In this document: one piece after another, positions 1-7,140 of the stretch
Position numbering within the stretch: position 1 is the first letter of the stretch
Layout: the number at the start of each line of letters is the position of its first letter
From: an uncultured Candidatus Melainabacteria bacterium
GTDB taxonomy: Bacteria > Cyanobacteriota > Vampirovibrionia > Gastranaerophilales > Gastranaerophilaceae
Direction: 5' to 3'
DNA: 64,000 nucleotides
Assembly: GCA_934718275.1 (NCBI GenBank)
Contig: CAKUZD010000005.1
Span: forward strand, 1-64,000
The notes under the pieces: model-generated
What the model was told of the DNA's origin: nothing
Databases searched by the model: none
Seen by the model: the letters and a program-made list of their open reading frames with translations, nothing else
Translations under genes and position numbers: made by a program

Positions 1-94
1 AGCCGCTCCACCCGTCAATCAGATTTTGGTAAAGATGGGAAGGTTAATGACTTCGTAAGAGCGTAGCCGCTCCATCCATCAATTAGATTTTGGT
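1..94. repeat. Imperfect 30-bp direct repeat at the window edge
   Basis: The 30 bases at 1-30 recur at 65-94 with three changes; both begin AGCCGCTCCA and end AGATTTTGGT, with a 64-bp period. The block is followed by a hairpin terminator. A related unit (GCGTAACCGCTCC on the minus strand) lies just past the adhE stop near 7123-7140, also followed by the same hairpin. It therefore looks like a dispersed 3'-flanking element. More copies may lie left of the window. Confidence 0.6.
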
Positions 95-112
95 GGAATG
101 TACAAAAAATTA

Positions 113-142
113 AAAAGAACCGTCAGGAATGGCGGTTCTTTT
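113..142 (+). terminator. Rho-independent terminator of a gene left of the window
   Basis: A perfect 10-bp stem AAAAGAACCG / CGGTTCTTTT encloses a 10-nt loop, and the right arm ends in T-rich sequence. The same hairpin occurs in reverse orientation at 7046-7073, where it ends adhE. The transcribed gene is outside the window. Confidence 0.75.
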
Positions 143-214
143 GTTTTAACCAAAAGATATTAAAGTAGGGCGTGGTACCTACCCCGCCCTTTCAACTTAC
201 TAATATTGGGAAAG

Positions 215-460
215 TTATTTCCAATCCTCTGAAATATCTCGTCTTAAATAATCCATATTTTCTTTTTCTAATACCCACCCCGTACAGCCTGTTCCATTAC
301 CACTATTTGTTCCTTTATGAGTGCATGTATAGCCATTCCCCTGTGTATCATTCGCCCCTCTTTTCCCTAATGGAACAATGCCTGTTGGTGTTCTAATAAA
401 ACCAAAATAATCCCTAATGTGATTAATACTTCTGCCAGGGTAAAATTATTCAGATATACA
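215..460 (-). pseudogene. Remnant of a pseudopilin gene (internally deleted, frameshifted)
   Basis: On the minus strand one frame gives NNFTLAEVLITLGII, the prepilin N-terminus seen intact in the gene at 19077. A different frame continues as IRDYFGFIRTPTGIVPLGKR, passes a Cys/Gly/Asn-rich stretch, and ends in SEDWK and a TAA stop at 215-217. The frames meet at the shared bases ATTAGGGAT near 404-412. The simplest reading is a deletion joining the prepilin start to the tail of a pseudopilin. The N-terminal frame has a stop just upstream and no start codon, so the 5' end is lost too. Being pseudopilin-derived is well supported; the deletion route is inferred. Confidence 0.65.
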
Positions 461-565
461 AATTATAAATCAAAAAATTTTAAAGAAGAAATAAATATTA
501 TTTATGATAAATTAAATAAAGATAAGCAATTTACCCTATATCAAGTTGCAAAAGTAATGGAATAA
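419..565 (+). pseudogene. Short reading frame, likely the tail of a broken gene
   Basis: A frame open from GTG at 419 to TAA at 563-565 encodes a lysine-rich 48-residue peptide with the core KEEINIIYDKLNKDKQFTLY and the end QVAKVME. The tail reads like a genuine helical C-terminus rather than random sequence. No ribosome-binding site precedes the GTG, and the first part is antisense to the pseudopilin remnant. It is best taken as the 3' remnant of a gene lost in the same rearrangement. The family is not recognised. Confidence 0.3.
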
Positions 566-640
566 CATAATTAAAAAATCATTAATAAAATCGAGATTTA
601 GTATTTTTTATATTATTATAAGACTAGGAGATAATATAAA

Positions 641-1696
641 ATGGAATATAAAGATTATTATGAAACTTTAGGTGTAAAACGAGACGCAACGGATGCAGAA
701 ATAAAATCGGCATACAGAAAATTGGCTCGTAAATTTCATCCGGATGTTAATAAAACCAAAGAGGCAGAAAGCAAGTTTAAAGATATTAATGAAGCCTATG
801 AAGTATTAGGAGATAAGCAAAAACGTCAAAGATATGACAGTTTAGGCGCAAATTGGCAAGGCGGACAAAGCTATACTCCTCCTCCGGGATTTGAACAATT
901 TGGCTTTGGTGGAGGTCAAGGCGGAGGATATCAAAGTTTCAATTTCAATGGACAAGATATGGGTGGCTTTTCAGACTTCTTCAGTTCGTTATTTGGAGAT
1001 ATGATGGGTGGAGGAGCTGCAAGAGGTGCACAGGGAATGAATTTTAGCGGCTTTGACTTTGGAGGCTCACAAAATGCGGGGCAAAGGACATCTTCAAGAA
1101 GGCGCGCTCAACAAGAACCAAAGGCTGAAAATCTTGATGTTACAATGAATTTGAATATTACAGTAAAAGATATTTTTGATAAAAAACCGATAAATGTAAA
1201 ATTCAACAATATTGAACGTTGTACACAATGTTCCGGAAATGGTGGTTATTGTAGCAATTGTGGAGGGACAGGTTTTGTATCTGAACCAAAATCAATAAAA
1301 TTAAATCTTCCTGCTGATATTAAAGAAGGTCAAAAACTTCGCGTAAAAGGTGAGGGAAAAATTGATGCCTACGGTCGAAAGGGAGACCTTTACCTTGTAA
1401 TAAATATTAAGGATAAGGAATATGAGGTTAATGGCTCTGATATAACCAAGGAAATAGAAATTACTCCTCCTGAAGCAGTTTTGGGCTGTAAGAAAGAAAT
1501 AGAGACTTTGCATGGAAAAATAAGTATAAAAATTCCTCCGAAAACTTCTTCAGGTCAAGCGTTGAGGTTAAAAGAATTAGGCTTGCCGAAAAAAGGTGGA
1601 GGTTTTGGAAATCTTAATGCTAAAGTGAAAATTATCATACCTAAAAATATTTCGGATAAACAAATTGAGCTCTATAAGAAAATTGCAGAGTTATAA
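641..1696 (+). CDS. dnaJ: DnaJ/CbpA-type J-domain co-chaperone with a reduced zinc finger
   Basis: This cytoplasmic Hsp40 stimulates DnaK ATPase and delivers unfolded clients. The J domain spans residues 5-68 with the HPD tripeptide at 33-35. A Gly/Phe-rich linker (about 80-150) and two C-terminal beta-sandwich domains follow. Between them only two zinc-type motifs are visible, CTQCSGNGG and CSNCGGTGF near residue 194. Classical DnaJ has four CxxCxGxG repeats, so the protein lies between DnaJ (full finger) and CbpA (none). At 351 aa it is slightly short for DnaJ. The start has an AGGAG site at 626-630. It is followed by the gcv genes, which appear to have their own promoter. Classification as J protein is certain; dnaJ versus cbpA is a choice of name. 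Confidence 0.85.
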   Translation: MEYKDYYETLGVKRDATDAEIKSAYRKLARKFHPDVNKTKEAESKFKDINEAYEVLGDKQKRQRYDSLGANWQGGQSYTPPPGFEQFGFGGGQGGGYQSFNFNGQDMGGFSDFFSSLFGDMMGGGAARGAQGMNFSGFDFGGSQNAGQRTSSRRRAQQEPKAENLDVTMNLNITVKDIFDKKPINVKFNNIERCTQCSGNGGYCSNCGGTGFVSEPKSIKLNLPADIKEGQKLRVKGEGKIDAYGRKGDLYLVINIKDKEYEVNGSDITKEIEITPPEAVLGCKKEIETLHGKISIKIPPKTSSGQALRLKELGLPKKGGGFGNLNAKVKIIIPKNISDKQIELYKKIAEL

Positions 1697-1710
1697 AACT
1701 AAATAAATCA

Positions 1711-1761
1711 TTGACAATATCCCCCTTTATATAGGACAATATTCCGAGTAAGGGGGATATT
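1711..1761 (+). promoter_or_regulatory. Promoter and 12-bp inverted repeat before gcvT
   Basis: A consensus -35 (TTGACA, 1711-1716) is followed 18 bp later by GACAAT (1735-1740), a plausible -10. The same stretch holds a perfect inverted repeat, AATATCCCCCTT (1716-1727) and AAGGGGGATATT (1750-1761). The left arm lies between -35 and -10, and the right arm contains the gcvT Shine-Dalgarno (AGGGGG). It can act as a DNA operator at this promoter. In a read-through transcript from dnaJ it can fold into a hairpin hiding the ribosome-binding site. Confidence 0.5.
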
Positions 1762-1764
1762 TTG

Positions 1765-2868
1765 ATGACTAAAGAAACTTTTTTGCATGACAAACACGTT
1801 AAATTGGGGGCTAAAATGGTAGATTTTGCAGGTTGGCATATGCCTGTTCGGTATACATCTATTATTGAAGAACACAAAACAGTAAGAAATAATGTTGGTT
1901 TGTTTGATGTTTCGCACATGGGCGAAGTTTTTGTTAAAGGCAAAGAAGCTATGGAGTTTCTTAATAGTATTGTTCCTCAAGATATTTCTAAGTTGGATTA
2001 TGAAAAAGCTGTATATTGTCAATTGCCTAATAAAAATGGAGGTTTAATTGATGATTTAATTATTTATAAGCTTGGAATTTTAGAATATTTAGTTATTTGT
2101 AATGCGTCAAGAATTGATGAAGATTTAAATTGGATGGTTATGAATAGTAAAGATTATAATGTTAAAATCGAAAACGAATCTCATAACTATTCGTTATTGG
2201 CGGTTCAAGGGCCTTTAGCTGACAAACTTTTAAGGAAGATGGGATTGGATACGCAACAGGAGTCATTTACTATAAAGGTTGCCAAAATTTCGTGTGTTAA
2301 AGTTTTGATTTCTCGTACCGGTTATACGGGCGAAGATGGTTATGAAATTTTGGTAGAAAATCATTATTCAGAGTATTTGTGGGATAAAATTCTTGAAGAA
2401 GGTGCAGAGTTTGGTATAAAACCAATCGGTCTTGGGGCAAGAGATACTTTGAGATTAGAAGCTTCACTACATTTGTATGGAAATGATTTAGATGAAAATA
2501 CAACTCCTATTGAAGCAGGTTTGGGATGGTCTGTTCCAAAAGATAAAAAAGTGGATTATAACGGGAAAGAAGTTATAATGGAGCAGATTAAAAATGGAAC
2601 AACTAAAAAATTGATTGGCTTGAAAATGTTGGATAAGTCTATTGCGAGACACGAATATGAAGTTTACAAAGATGGTGCAAAAATAGGTGTTGTAACAAGT
2701 GGAGGTCCTTCACCAATGTTAGGAGCAAATATTGCGCTTGCTTATGTAAAAAATGATAAAGATATTTGCACCGGAACGATTGTTCAGGTTATGATAAGAG
2801 AAAAATTACATGATGCGGAGGTTGTAAAACGACCATTCATCGCAAAAAGAAATAAAATTAAGTTATAA
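1765..2868 (+). CDS. gcvT: Glycine cleavage system T protein (aminomethyltransferase)
   Basis: GcvT takes the aminomethyl group from lipoyl-GcvH, releases ammonia and makes 5,10-methylene-tetrahydrofolate. The 367-aa protein has family features throughout: HxxLGAKMVDFAGW near the N-terminus, GLFDVSHMGE, RTGYTGEDGYEI, and IGLGARDTLRLEA with a downstream GNDLDE. The length is normal. An in-frame TTG one codon upstream is rejected because the AGGGGG site at 1751-1756 is correctly spaced for the ATG at 1765. It heads a same-strand series with gcvH (23-bp gap) and gcvPA. Expression may be governed by the inverted repeat overlapping the promoter and ribosome-binding site. Confidence 0.95.
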   Translation: MTKETFLHDKHVKLGAKMVDFAGWHMPVRYTSIIEEHKTVRNNVGLFDVSHMGEVFVKGKEAMEFLNSIVPQDISKLDYEKAVYCQLPNKNGGLIDDLIIYKLGILEYLVICNASRIDEDLNWMVMNSKDYNVKIENESHNYSLLAVQGPLADKLLRKMGLDTQQESFTIKVAKISCVKVLISRTGYTGEDGYEILVENHYSEYLWDKILEEGAEFGIKPIGLGARDTLRLEASLHLYGNDLDENTTPIEAGLGWSVPKDKKVDYNGKEVIMEQIKNGTTKKLIGLKMLDKSIARHEYEVYKDGAKIGVVTSGGPSPMLGANIALAYVKNDKDICTGTIVQVMIREKLHDAEVVKRPFIAKRNKIKL

Positions 2869-2891
2869 TAATATCTGAAAAGGAGAAATTA

Positions 2892-3275
2892 ATGAGTATT
2901 ACAGAAAAAATTCTTTGTTCAAAATCTCACGAATTTTTGTTAGACAATGGTGACAAAAACTTTACTGTTGGTTTAACTGATTATGCAGTTGAACAACTTG
3001 GGGACATTGTTTTTCTTGAGTTGCCTGAAGTCGGAACAGAGTTTAAAAAAGGTGAAACTTTCGCTACTATAGAATCTGTTAAGGCTGCTTCCGAAATTTA
3101 TATGCCAATTAGCGGTAAAATTCTTGAAGTTAATGAAGAAGCTGTTGACGCTCCTGAAATCTTGAATGAGGACAGTTATGAAAAAGGTTGGCTTGTGAAA
3201 ATAGAAGCAACCGGAGATGCTTCAGAACAAAACGATTTGTTGGAATATGAAGATTATAAAGAAGAATTGGAATAA
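2892..3275 (+). CDS. gcvH: Glycine cleavage system H protein (lipoyl carrier)
   Basis: The lipoylated shuttle carries the aminomethyl group between the P, T and L proteins. The 127-aa sequence has the H-protein pattern: VGLTDYAVEQLGDIVFLELPE, then ETFATIESVKAASEI, in which Lys64 is the lipoylation site. A strong AAAGGAG precedes the start. It sits between gcvT and gcvPA with short gaps, so one transcript is expected. No lipoate ligase or L protein is seen in the window. Confidence 0.95.
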   Translation: MSITEKILCSKSHEFLLDNGDKNFTVGLTDYAVEQLGDIVFLELPEVGTEFKKGETFATIESVKAASEIYMPISGKILEVNEEAVDAPEILNEDSYEKGWLVKIEATGDASEQNDLLEYEDYKEELE

Positions 3276-3281
3276 TAAAAT

Positions 3282-4520
3282 ATGAAAAATTTTTTAGTAC
3301 ATACTGATGACGTAAAGCAAGAAATGCTTGAAAGCATTGGAGTATCAAGTATAGAGGATTTATTTAAACAAATTCCTCAAAAGGCAAGGATGGAAAAACT
3401 TGATTTAGATAAAGCTTTGAGTGAGGCTGAAACTCAAAGACAAGTAAAAAGACTTGCTAAAAATAATAATACTGATTATGTGACATTTCTTGGTGGAGGA
3501 GTATATAACAAATTTGTTCCGGCATGTATTGCTCAAGTTGCGAATAGGTTTGAGTTTTTGACAGCTTATACGCCTTATCAACCTGAGATTTCGCAAGGTA
3601 CGCTTCAAGTTATGTATGAATTTCAGACAATGGTTTGTCGTATTACAGGCATGGATGTTTCTAATGCAACAATGTATGATGCTGCAACAGCTTGTGCTGA
3701 AAGTTTGTTGATGGCTGTTAGAATTTCAAAAAAGAATAAGGTGCTTGTTTCTGAAAAACTTAATCCGCAGTATATTGATGTAATCAAAACTTATTGTTGG
3801 GCAAGTGAAATTGAGTTAGTATTGTTTGACGAAATACCTGAAAACAATTCAGAATATGCTTGCGTTTTAGTCCAAACCCCTAATTTTTATGGAGAAATTG
3901 CAGAAATAAAGAAAACTGATTGTTTGTTAGTTGTTTGTGTAGATATTTCTTCTTTAGGAATATTGAAGCCACCTGCAGATGCGGATATTATTGTTGGTGA
4001 TATTCAGACTTTGGGTATTCCTATGAGTTTTGGTGGCCCTCATGCAGGGTTTATTGCTTGTAGAGAGAAATATATGCGTCAATTACCGGGGCGTTTGGCA
4101 GGCAGGACAGTTGATGCCGATGGCAAACCCGCTTATTGCTTAACTATTCAGGCTCGTGAACAACATATAAAACGAGAAAAGGCAACTAGTAATATTTGCT
4201 CAAATCAAGCACTTATTGGGCTTTGTGCAACGTTGTATTTAACTGTTATGGGAGAAAAAGGTTTTCGTCAGGCAAGTTACTTGTCTTCAAAAATGGCGCA
4301 TGTCTTGGCAAACAAATTATCTCAAAAAGGAATTAAAATCCTTAATAAGCAGTTTTATAACGAATTTGTTATAGAAGTTGTTAGCGCAGACAAAACTCTT
4401 GCAAAACTAAAAGAGAATAATATTATTGGAGGGTTAAAACTTGGTGATAATAGGATTTTAGTTGCGACAACAGAGTTAATAACAGAAAAAGATATTAACA
4501 ATTACGTAAACAGTATATAG
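3282..4520 (+). CDS. gcvPA: Glycine dehydrogenase (decarboxylating) subunit 1
   Basis: GcvPA is the N-terminal half of the split P protein that decarboxylates glycine and loads the methylamine onto GcvH. Typical segments are YTPYQPEISQGTLQ, QTMVCRITGMDVSNATMYD, FGGPHAGFIACREKYMRQLPGRL and TLQAREQHIKREKATSNICS (here TIQAREQH). The 412 aa are a little shorter than the usual 440-450, with a normal tail. It begins 6 bp after gcvH. The partner gcvPB, which carries the PLP lysine and usually follows directly, is absent: the next gene is convergent. The enzyme therefore needs a gcvPB elsewhere. Confidence 0.93.
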   Translation: MKNFLVHTDDVKQEMLESIGVSSIEDLFKQIPQKARMEKLDLDKALSEAETQRQVKRLAKNNNTDYVTFLGGGVYNKFVPACIAQVANRFEFLTAYTPYQPEISQGTLQVMYEFQTMVCRITGMDVSNATMYDAATACAESLLMAVRISKKNKVLVSEKLNPQYIDVIKTYCWASEIELVLFDEIPENNSEYACVLVQTPNFYGEIAEIKKTDCLLVVCVDISSLGILKPPADADIIVGDIQTLGIPMSFGGPHAGFIACREKYMRQLPGRLAGRTVDADGKPAYCLTIQAREQHIKREKATSNICSNQALIGLCATLYLTVMGEKGFRQASYLSSKMAHVLANKLSQKGIKILNKQFYNEFVIEVVSADKTLAKLKENNIIGGLKLGDNRILVATTELITEKDINNYVNSI

Positions 4521-4521
4521 T

Positions 4522-4866
4522 TTATGCTTCAATAAAAGAATTATAGTAAATGGTTATCGAATTTTTTTCGATAGCCATTTTCTTTACGTAACAACCGTTC
4601 ATTAGAAACATTGTAGCTCCAATATCAAGCATGAGTCGGATTTTTCGTCTTGACTCTGCCCAATTTTTTATAAAGCTTTCTACTTTGTTTTCTTTTTTTA
4701 AAAGAATAAATGTGATTAATCCGTTGACTTCTGCAGCATCATGTCGTTTTACCTCTTTACCGTCAATAAATACTGTGGTAAAATTTTGCTTTACAGATGG
4801 AGCTTTATCAATTTGTACCTCAAAAGATAACCCTGTTCTTAATTCGGTAATTACTGCATTTAGCAT
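4522..4866 (-). CDS. Hypothetical protein, 114 aa, downstream of tRNA-Val
   Basis: No family is recognised. The frame is open further upstream into tRNA-Val, but the ATG at 4866 has AGAGGAAT before it and is the only sensible start. The product looks like a small soluble alpha/beta protein: a beta-rich N-half (VQIDKAPSVKQNFTTVFIDG) and a helical region FIKNWAESRRKIRLMLD. A hydrophobic stretch GATMFLMNG and a final strand follow. It lies 32 bp after tRNA-Val on the same strand, so the two may share a transcript. It converges on gcvPA with a single base between the stop codons. The gcvPA terminator therefore lies inside this reading frame. Confidence 0.75.
   Translation of the reverse strand: MLNAVITELRTGLSFEVQIDKAPSVKQNFTTVFIDGKEVKRHDAAEVNGLITFILLKKENKVESFIKNWAESRRKIRLMLDIGATMFLMNGCYVKKMAIEKNSITIYYNSFIEA
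4548..4585 (+). terminator. Terminator of the gcv genes, inside the convergent gene
   Basis: The arms AAATGGTTATCGAA and TTCGATAGCCATTT pair (one G-U) around a T-only loop and are followed by TTCTTT. It lies 28 bp past the gcvPA stop, entirely inside the 3' coding part of the minus-strand gene 4522-4866. This is an economical arrangement. Confidence 0.6.
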
Positions 4867-4898
4867 AACAATTCCTCTTTTATAAATGTCTCTTGATA

Positions 4899-4974
4899 TG
4901 GTGGGCGATACGTGACTCGAACACGTGACCTCCACAACGTCAATGTGGCGCGCTACCAACTGTGCCAATCGCCC
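4899..4974 (-). tRNA. tRNA-Val (anticodon GAC)
   Basis: On the minus strand the acceptor stem GGGCGAT / ATCGCCC closes a full cloverleaf. The anticodon arm is CCACA-TTGACGT-TGTGG, reading GAC, and the T arm is ACGTG-TTCGAGT-CACGT. Discriminator A and the 3' CCA are encoded. It precedes the small gene at 4522-4866. Confidence 0.95.
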
Positions 4975-4998
4975 GCTTATTAATCATATCACAATGTA

Positions 4999-5700
4999 CT
5001 AAAAGCACATGGCATCAATTTGTTTTAAGATGTTTTGAATATCTTTTAAAAGTTCTGCTTCAATAAACATTAATTCTTGCTTTGTGTAATCATCATTTTC
5101 GAATTTAACTTTTGCTAGTTTCAACATTACAATTTTGTTGAAAGAAATATAGTTTGAAACAAATTCAATAATATCTACAGCTCTATATGGTACAGCACAG
5201 TCATGTAGTCTTAAAACTGATCTGAAAATTACTAATAAGGTTTTGATTACATGGTCTAAAACTTTTTTCATTTCCCTATCTGATTTTATATTCATTAAGA
5301 AATTATTTTTATATTTAAGCAATAAGCTTTTCATTTCAGATTCACATTCCAAGCGTAAAAAATGTTTGTTTACATAAATAGAAGGAATTAAATCTTCTCC
5401 ATATATAATTCTATAGTTTTCTTTGATGTCAGCATATTCAATAGCATAAACATCAAATGAAGAATACCATTCATCCCTGTTCATAATTACCGGAATTGGA
5501 TTTTTAGCCTTAACCCATTTTTGAACAGGTTTAGATATCGCATACAAATCTTCTGCATTTAATGCATTTGTAACAATCATTAGATTAAGATTTTTTTTTG
5601 CATCTTCAACATTTGCTTGAGAGCCAAAAGCTATTACAGATACAAGATTTTGACCTAACTTTTCTTTTAAACTTTCAATTAATTTGTCTAAATTTTTCAT
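4999..5700 (-). CDS. Nucleotidyltransferase-like protein
   Basis: The 233-aa protein starts with MKNLDKLIESLKEKLGQNLVS and continues with VIAFGSQAN, the GS motif of Pol-beta-like nucleotidyltransferases. The usual second-strand Asp pair (DxD) is not clear: after the GS motif comes DAKKNLNLMIVT, where D-L is expected. The rest is mainly helical and resembles the helical partner region of such enzymes. Substrate and activity are unknown, and loss of the metal-binding carboxylates is possible. A longer in-frame start lies inside the upstream gene and is not used; ATG at 5700 has AAAAGG before it. It follows the TPM-domain gene by 34 bp and is probably cotranscribed. Confidence 0.7.
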   Translation of the reverse strand: MKNLDKLIESLKEKLGQNLVSVIAFGSQANVEDAKKNLNLMIVTNALNAEDLYAISKPVQKWVKAKNPIPVIMNRDEWYSSFDVYAIEYADIKENYRIIYGEDLIPSIYVNKHFLRLECESEMKSLLLKYKNNFLMNIKSDREMKKVLDHVIKTLLVIFRSVLRLHDCAVPYRAVDIIEFVSNYISFNKIVMLKLAKVKFENDDYTKQELMFIEAELLKDIQNILKQIDAMCF

Positions 5701-5734
5701 TTTTTTTACCTTTTTTATAAAATTATAGCCTTTT

Positions 5735-6424
5735 TTACCAACTTCCTGAACATCCACTGCCACCGAAGCCTCCGCCTCCGCCAAAGCCTCCGAAGCTTCC
5801 GGAACTAAATCTTCTTCTAGGAGAAAAAATGCTTAGGATTATTGCTAAAGGATAAATCCACCAAGGATAACGTGTTCTGTTTCTGGAATTTGCAGATGTA
5901 GAAATTTGTTGTGGACAATAACCTTGAGTTTTTATTTCTACACCCTCAGCTTTTGCAACGGTTTCTGCCAAAACATAAGCACCACGCCTGATACCGTCTT
6001 CATAATTTTCATTTTTGTAATATGGCAAAATATCATTATCTCGAATGTCTTCAAGTGTGCTAACCGGAATTTTATTTTCTAGTCCCAAACCAAGCTCAAT
6101 TCTCATCTTTCGTTCGTTTGGAGCTGTTAAAAATACCATCCCGTTATTTTTCCCCTTTGCTCCGAGTTTGTAAGAACGCCCAATATCAATTGCAACATCT
6201 TCAACAGTTTTTCCGTTTAAAGATGGTAAAGTTACGACAACTAAATCAGCTCCGGATTTTTTTTGTAAATCCCAAAGAGTCATGTTCAAATCGTTTTCTA
6301 CTTGAGGAGATAATAAATCAGCCTCATCTGCAATAAAACCATTAAATTTAACAGTTATTGCATTTGCTTGTACTCCTGTAAACGCCAAGAGCAATAAAAC
6401 CAAAAACCAACATTTCTTAATCAT
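5735..6424 (-). CDS. TPM-domain (YgcG family) exported protein
   Basis: The 229-aa protein has an N-terminal signal peptide or anchor (MIKKCWFLVLLLLAFTGVQANA), then a TPM fold from about residue 30 to 165. Its typical segments include DEADLLSPQVENDLN and GADLVVVTLPSLNGKTVEDVA. Also present are GKNNGMVFLTAPNERKMRIE, GLGLE and YEDGI. A basic linker with a possible membrane stretch (YPLAIILSIF) leads to a Gly/Ser-rich tail ending in SGSW, standard for this family. TPM proteins are envelope proteins, some with phosphatase activity and some tied to photosystem II repair; the role here is unknown. ATG at 6424 is preferred because it places the Lys-Lys n-region first. Confidence 0.8.
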   Translation of the reverse strand: MIKKCWFLVLLLLAFTGVQANAITVKFNGFIADEADLLSPQVENDLNMTLWDLQKKSGADLVVVTLPSLNGKTVEDVAIDIGRSYKLGAKGKNNGMVFLTAPNERKMRIELGLGLENKIPVSTLEDIRDNDILPYYKNENYEDGIRRGAYVLAETVAKAEGVEIKTQGYCPQQISTSANSRNRTRYPWWIYPLAIILSIFSPRRRFSSGSFGGFGGGGGFGGSGCSGSW

Positions 6425-6513
6425 ATATATAATTTTAACAATATATTGAACTTCTGTCAAGTTCCAAATGCTGTAAAAAACAATTATTTATCTTTAAAAA
6501 TAAGCAACAAAAA

Positions 6514-6585
6514 AGGCGACACCCAGATTCGAACTGGGGGATAAGAGCTTTGCAGGCTCCTGCCTTACCACTTGGCCATGTCGCC
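6514..6585 (-). tRNA. tRNA-Cys (anticodon GCA)
   Basis: The minus strand folds with the acceptor GGCGACA / TGTCGCC and discriminator T (U73, the cysteine identity base). The anticodon loop CTGCAAA reads GCA. The T arm is CCCAG-TTCGAAT-CTGGG. CCA is not encoded. Confidence 0.95.
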
Positions 6586-6639
6586 ACCTCGTTACTCTAT
6601 AATAAAAAAGACATGATAAAAAGTCAAGGAGCAAATAAG

Positions 6640-6653
6640 TTAATATTTGTTAA
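6640..6653. promoter_or_regulatory. Recurring 14-mer TTAATATTTGTTAA, copy 1
   Basis: The exact 14-mer is found in three intergenic spots of this window (6640, 9959, 22692). Here it lies between tRNA-Cys and the broken gene at 6724. TTAA at both ends gives it partial dyad symmetry. Function is unknown; it could be a protein-binding site. Confidence 0.35.
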
Positions 6654-6723
6654 AAGTCAAGCAATTATTCTGCAATAAATTTTTTTATATAAATACAGGG
6701 GAACTAAAAGAAAAGGAATTGTT

Positions 6724-7029
6724 ATGTTTAATAGGATTGCAACTGCGGTGATTAAAGGTTGTAAGTACAGAATAGATTTATACCCAAAATTGATAAAGGC
6801 TGATAGTGTTTAGGCTCCAAGGATTGCTAAAAATATAACACCTTGCGAAGAACATGTTTTCGAAAATTATATTTTAACAAAAAATAAAGTTCGAGATGAT
6901 GTTGCAGATGTAATAGTAAACAGTAAAGTGGCGATGCGAATGTATTGTGCCGCAGGTCAAGTTGCAAGCAATCAATCATTTATGCAAATATTAGATAACT
7001 TAGATGATTTAGTAAGATTTTTTACTTAA
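6724..7029 (+). pseudogene. Small gene interrupted by an in-frame TAG
   Basis: From ATG 6724, with AAAGGAAT upstream, the frame runs 29 codons (MFNRIATAVIKGCKYRID and so on) to TAG at 6811-6813. It then stays open in the same frame for 71 more codons (APRIAKNITPCEEHVFENYI onward) to TAA at 7027-7029. Without the TAG it would be a 101-codon protein. Composition is similar on both sides of the stop, so this looks like one gene with a nonsense mutation. TAG is a normal stop elsewhere here (gcvPA, gspE), so recoding is unlikely. The family is not recognised. Confidence 0.5.
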
Positions 7030-7045
7030 AAAATATGTTAAGAAA

Positions 7046-7073
7046 AAAGAACCGCCATTTCTGACGGTTCTTT
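7046..7073 (-). terminator. Terminator of adhE
   Basis: The stem AAAGAACCG / CGGTTCTTT has a T-rich tail on the minus strand, 68 bp past the adhE stop. It is the reverse-oriented twin of the hairpin at 113-142, differing at one loop base. Confidence 0.7.
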
Positions 7074-7140
7074 CTGATTTTATTAAGAAATCGTTTTCGC
7101 TTCATTCCCTCCAAATTTGTAAGGCGGAGCGGTTACGCTT

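Noticed and set aside
172..396. Plus-strand 74-codon frame
   Set aside because: It is antisense to the recognisable pseudopilin remnant and has no ribosome-binding site.
1697..1764. Glycine riboswitch before gcvT
   Set aside because: The space is too short and shows only a simple inverted repeat.
4867..4968. Upstream start for the 114-aa gene
   Set aside because: The extension would translate through tRNA-Val; the ATG at 4866 has its own ribosome-binding site.
6811..6813. TAG read as a sense codon (recoding or pyrrolysine/alternative code)
   Set aside because: TAG ends gcvPA, gspE and other intact genes here, and no stop-free genes through TAG are seen; a nonsense mutation is simpler.
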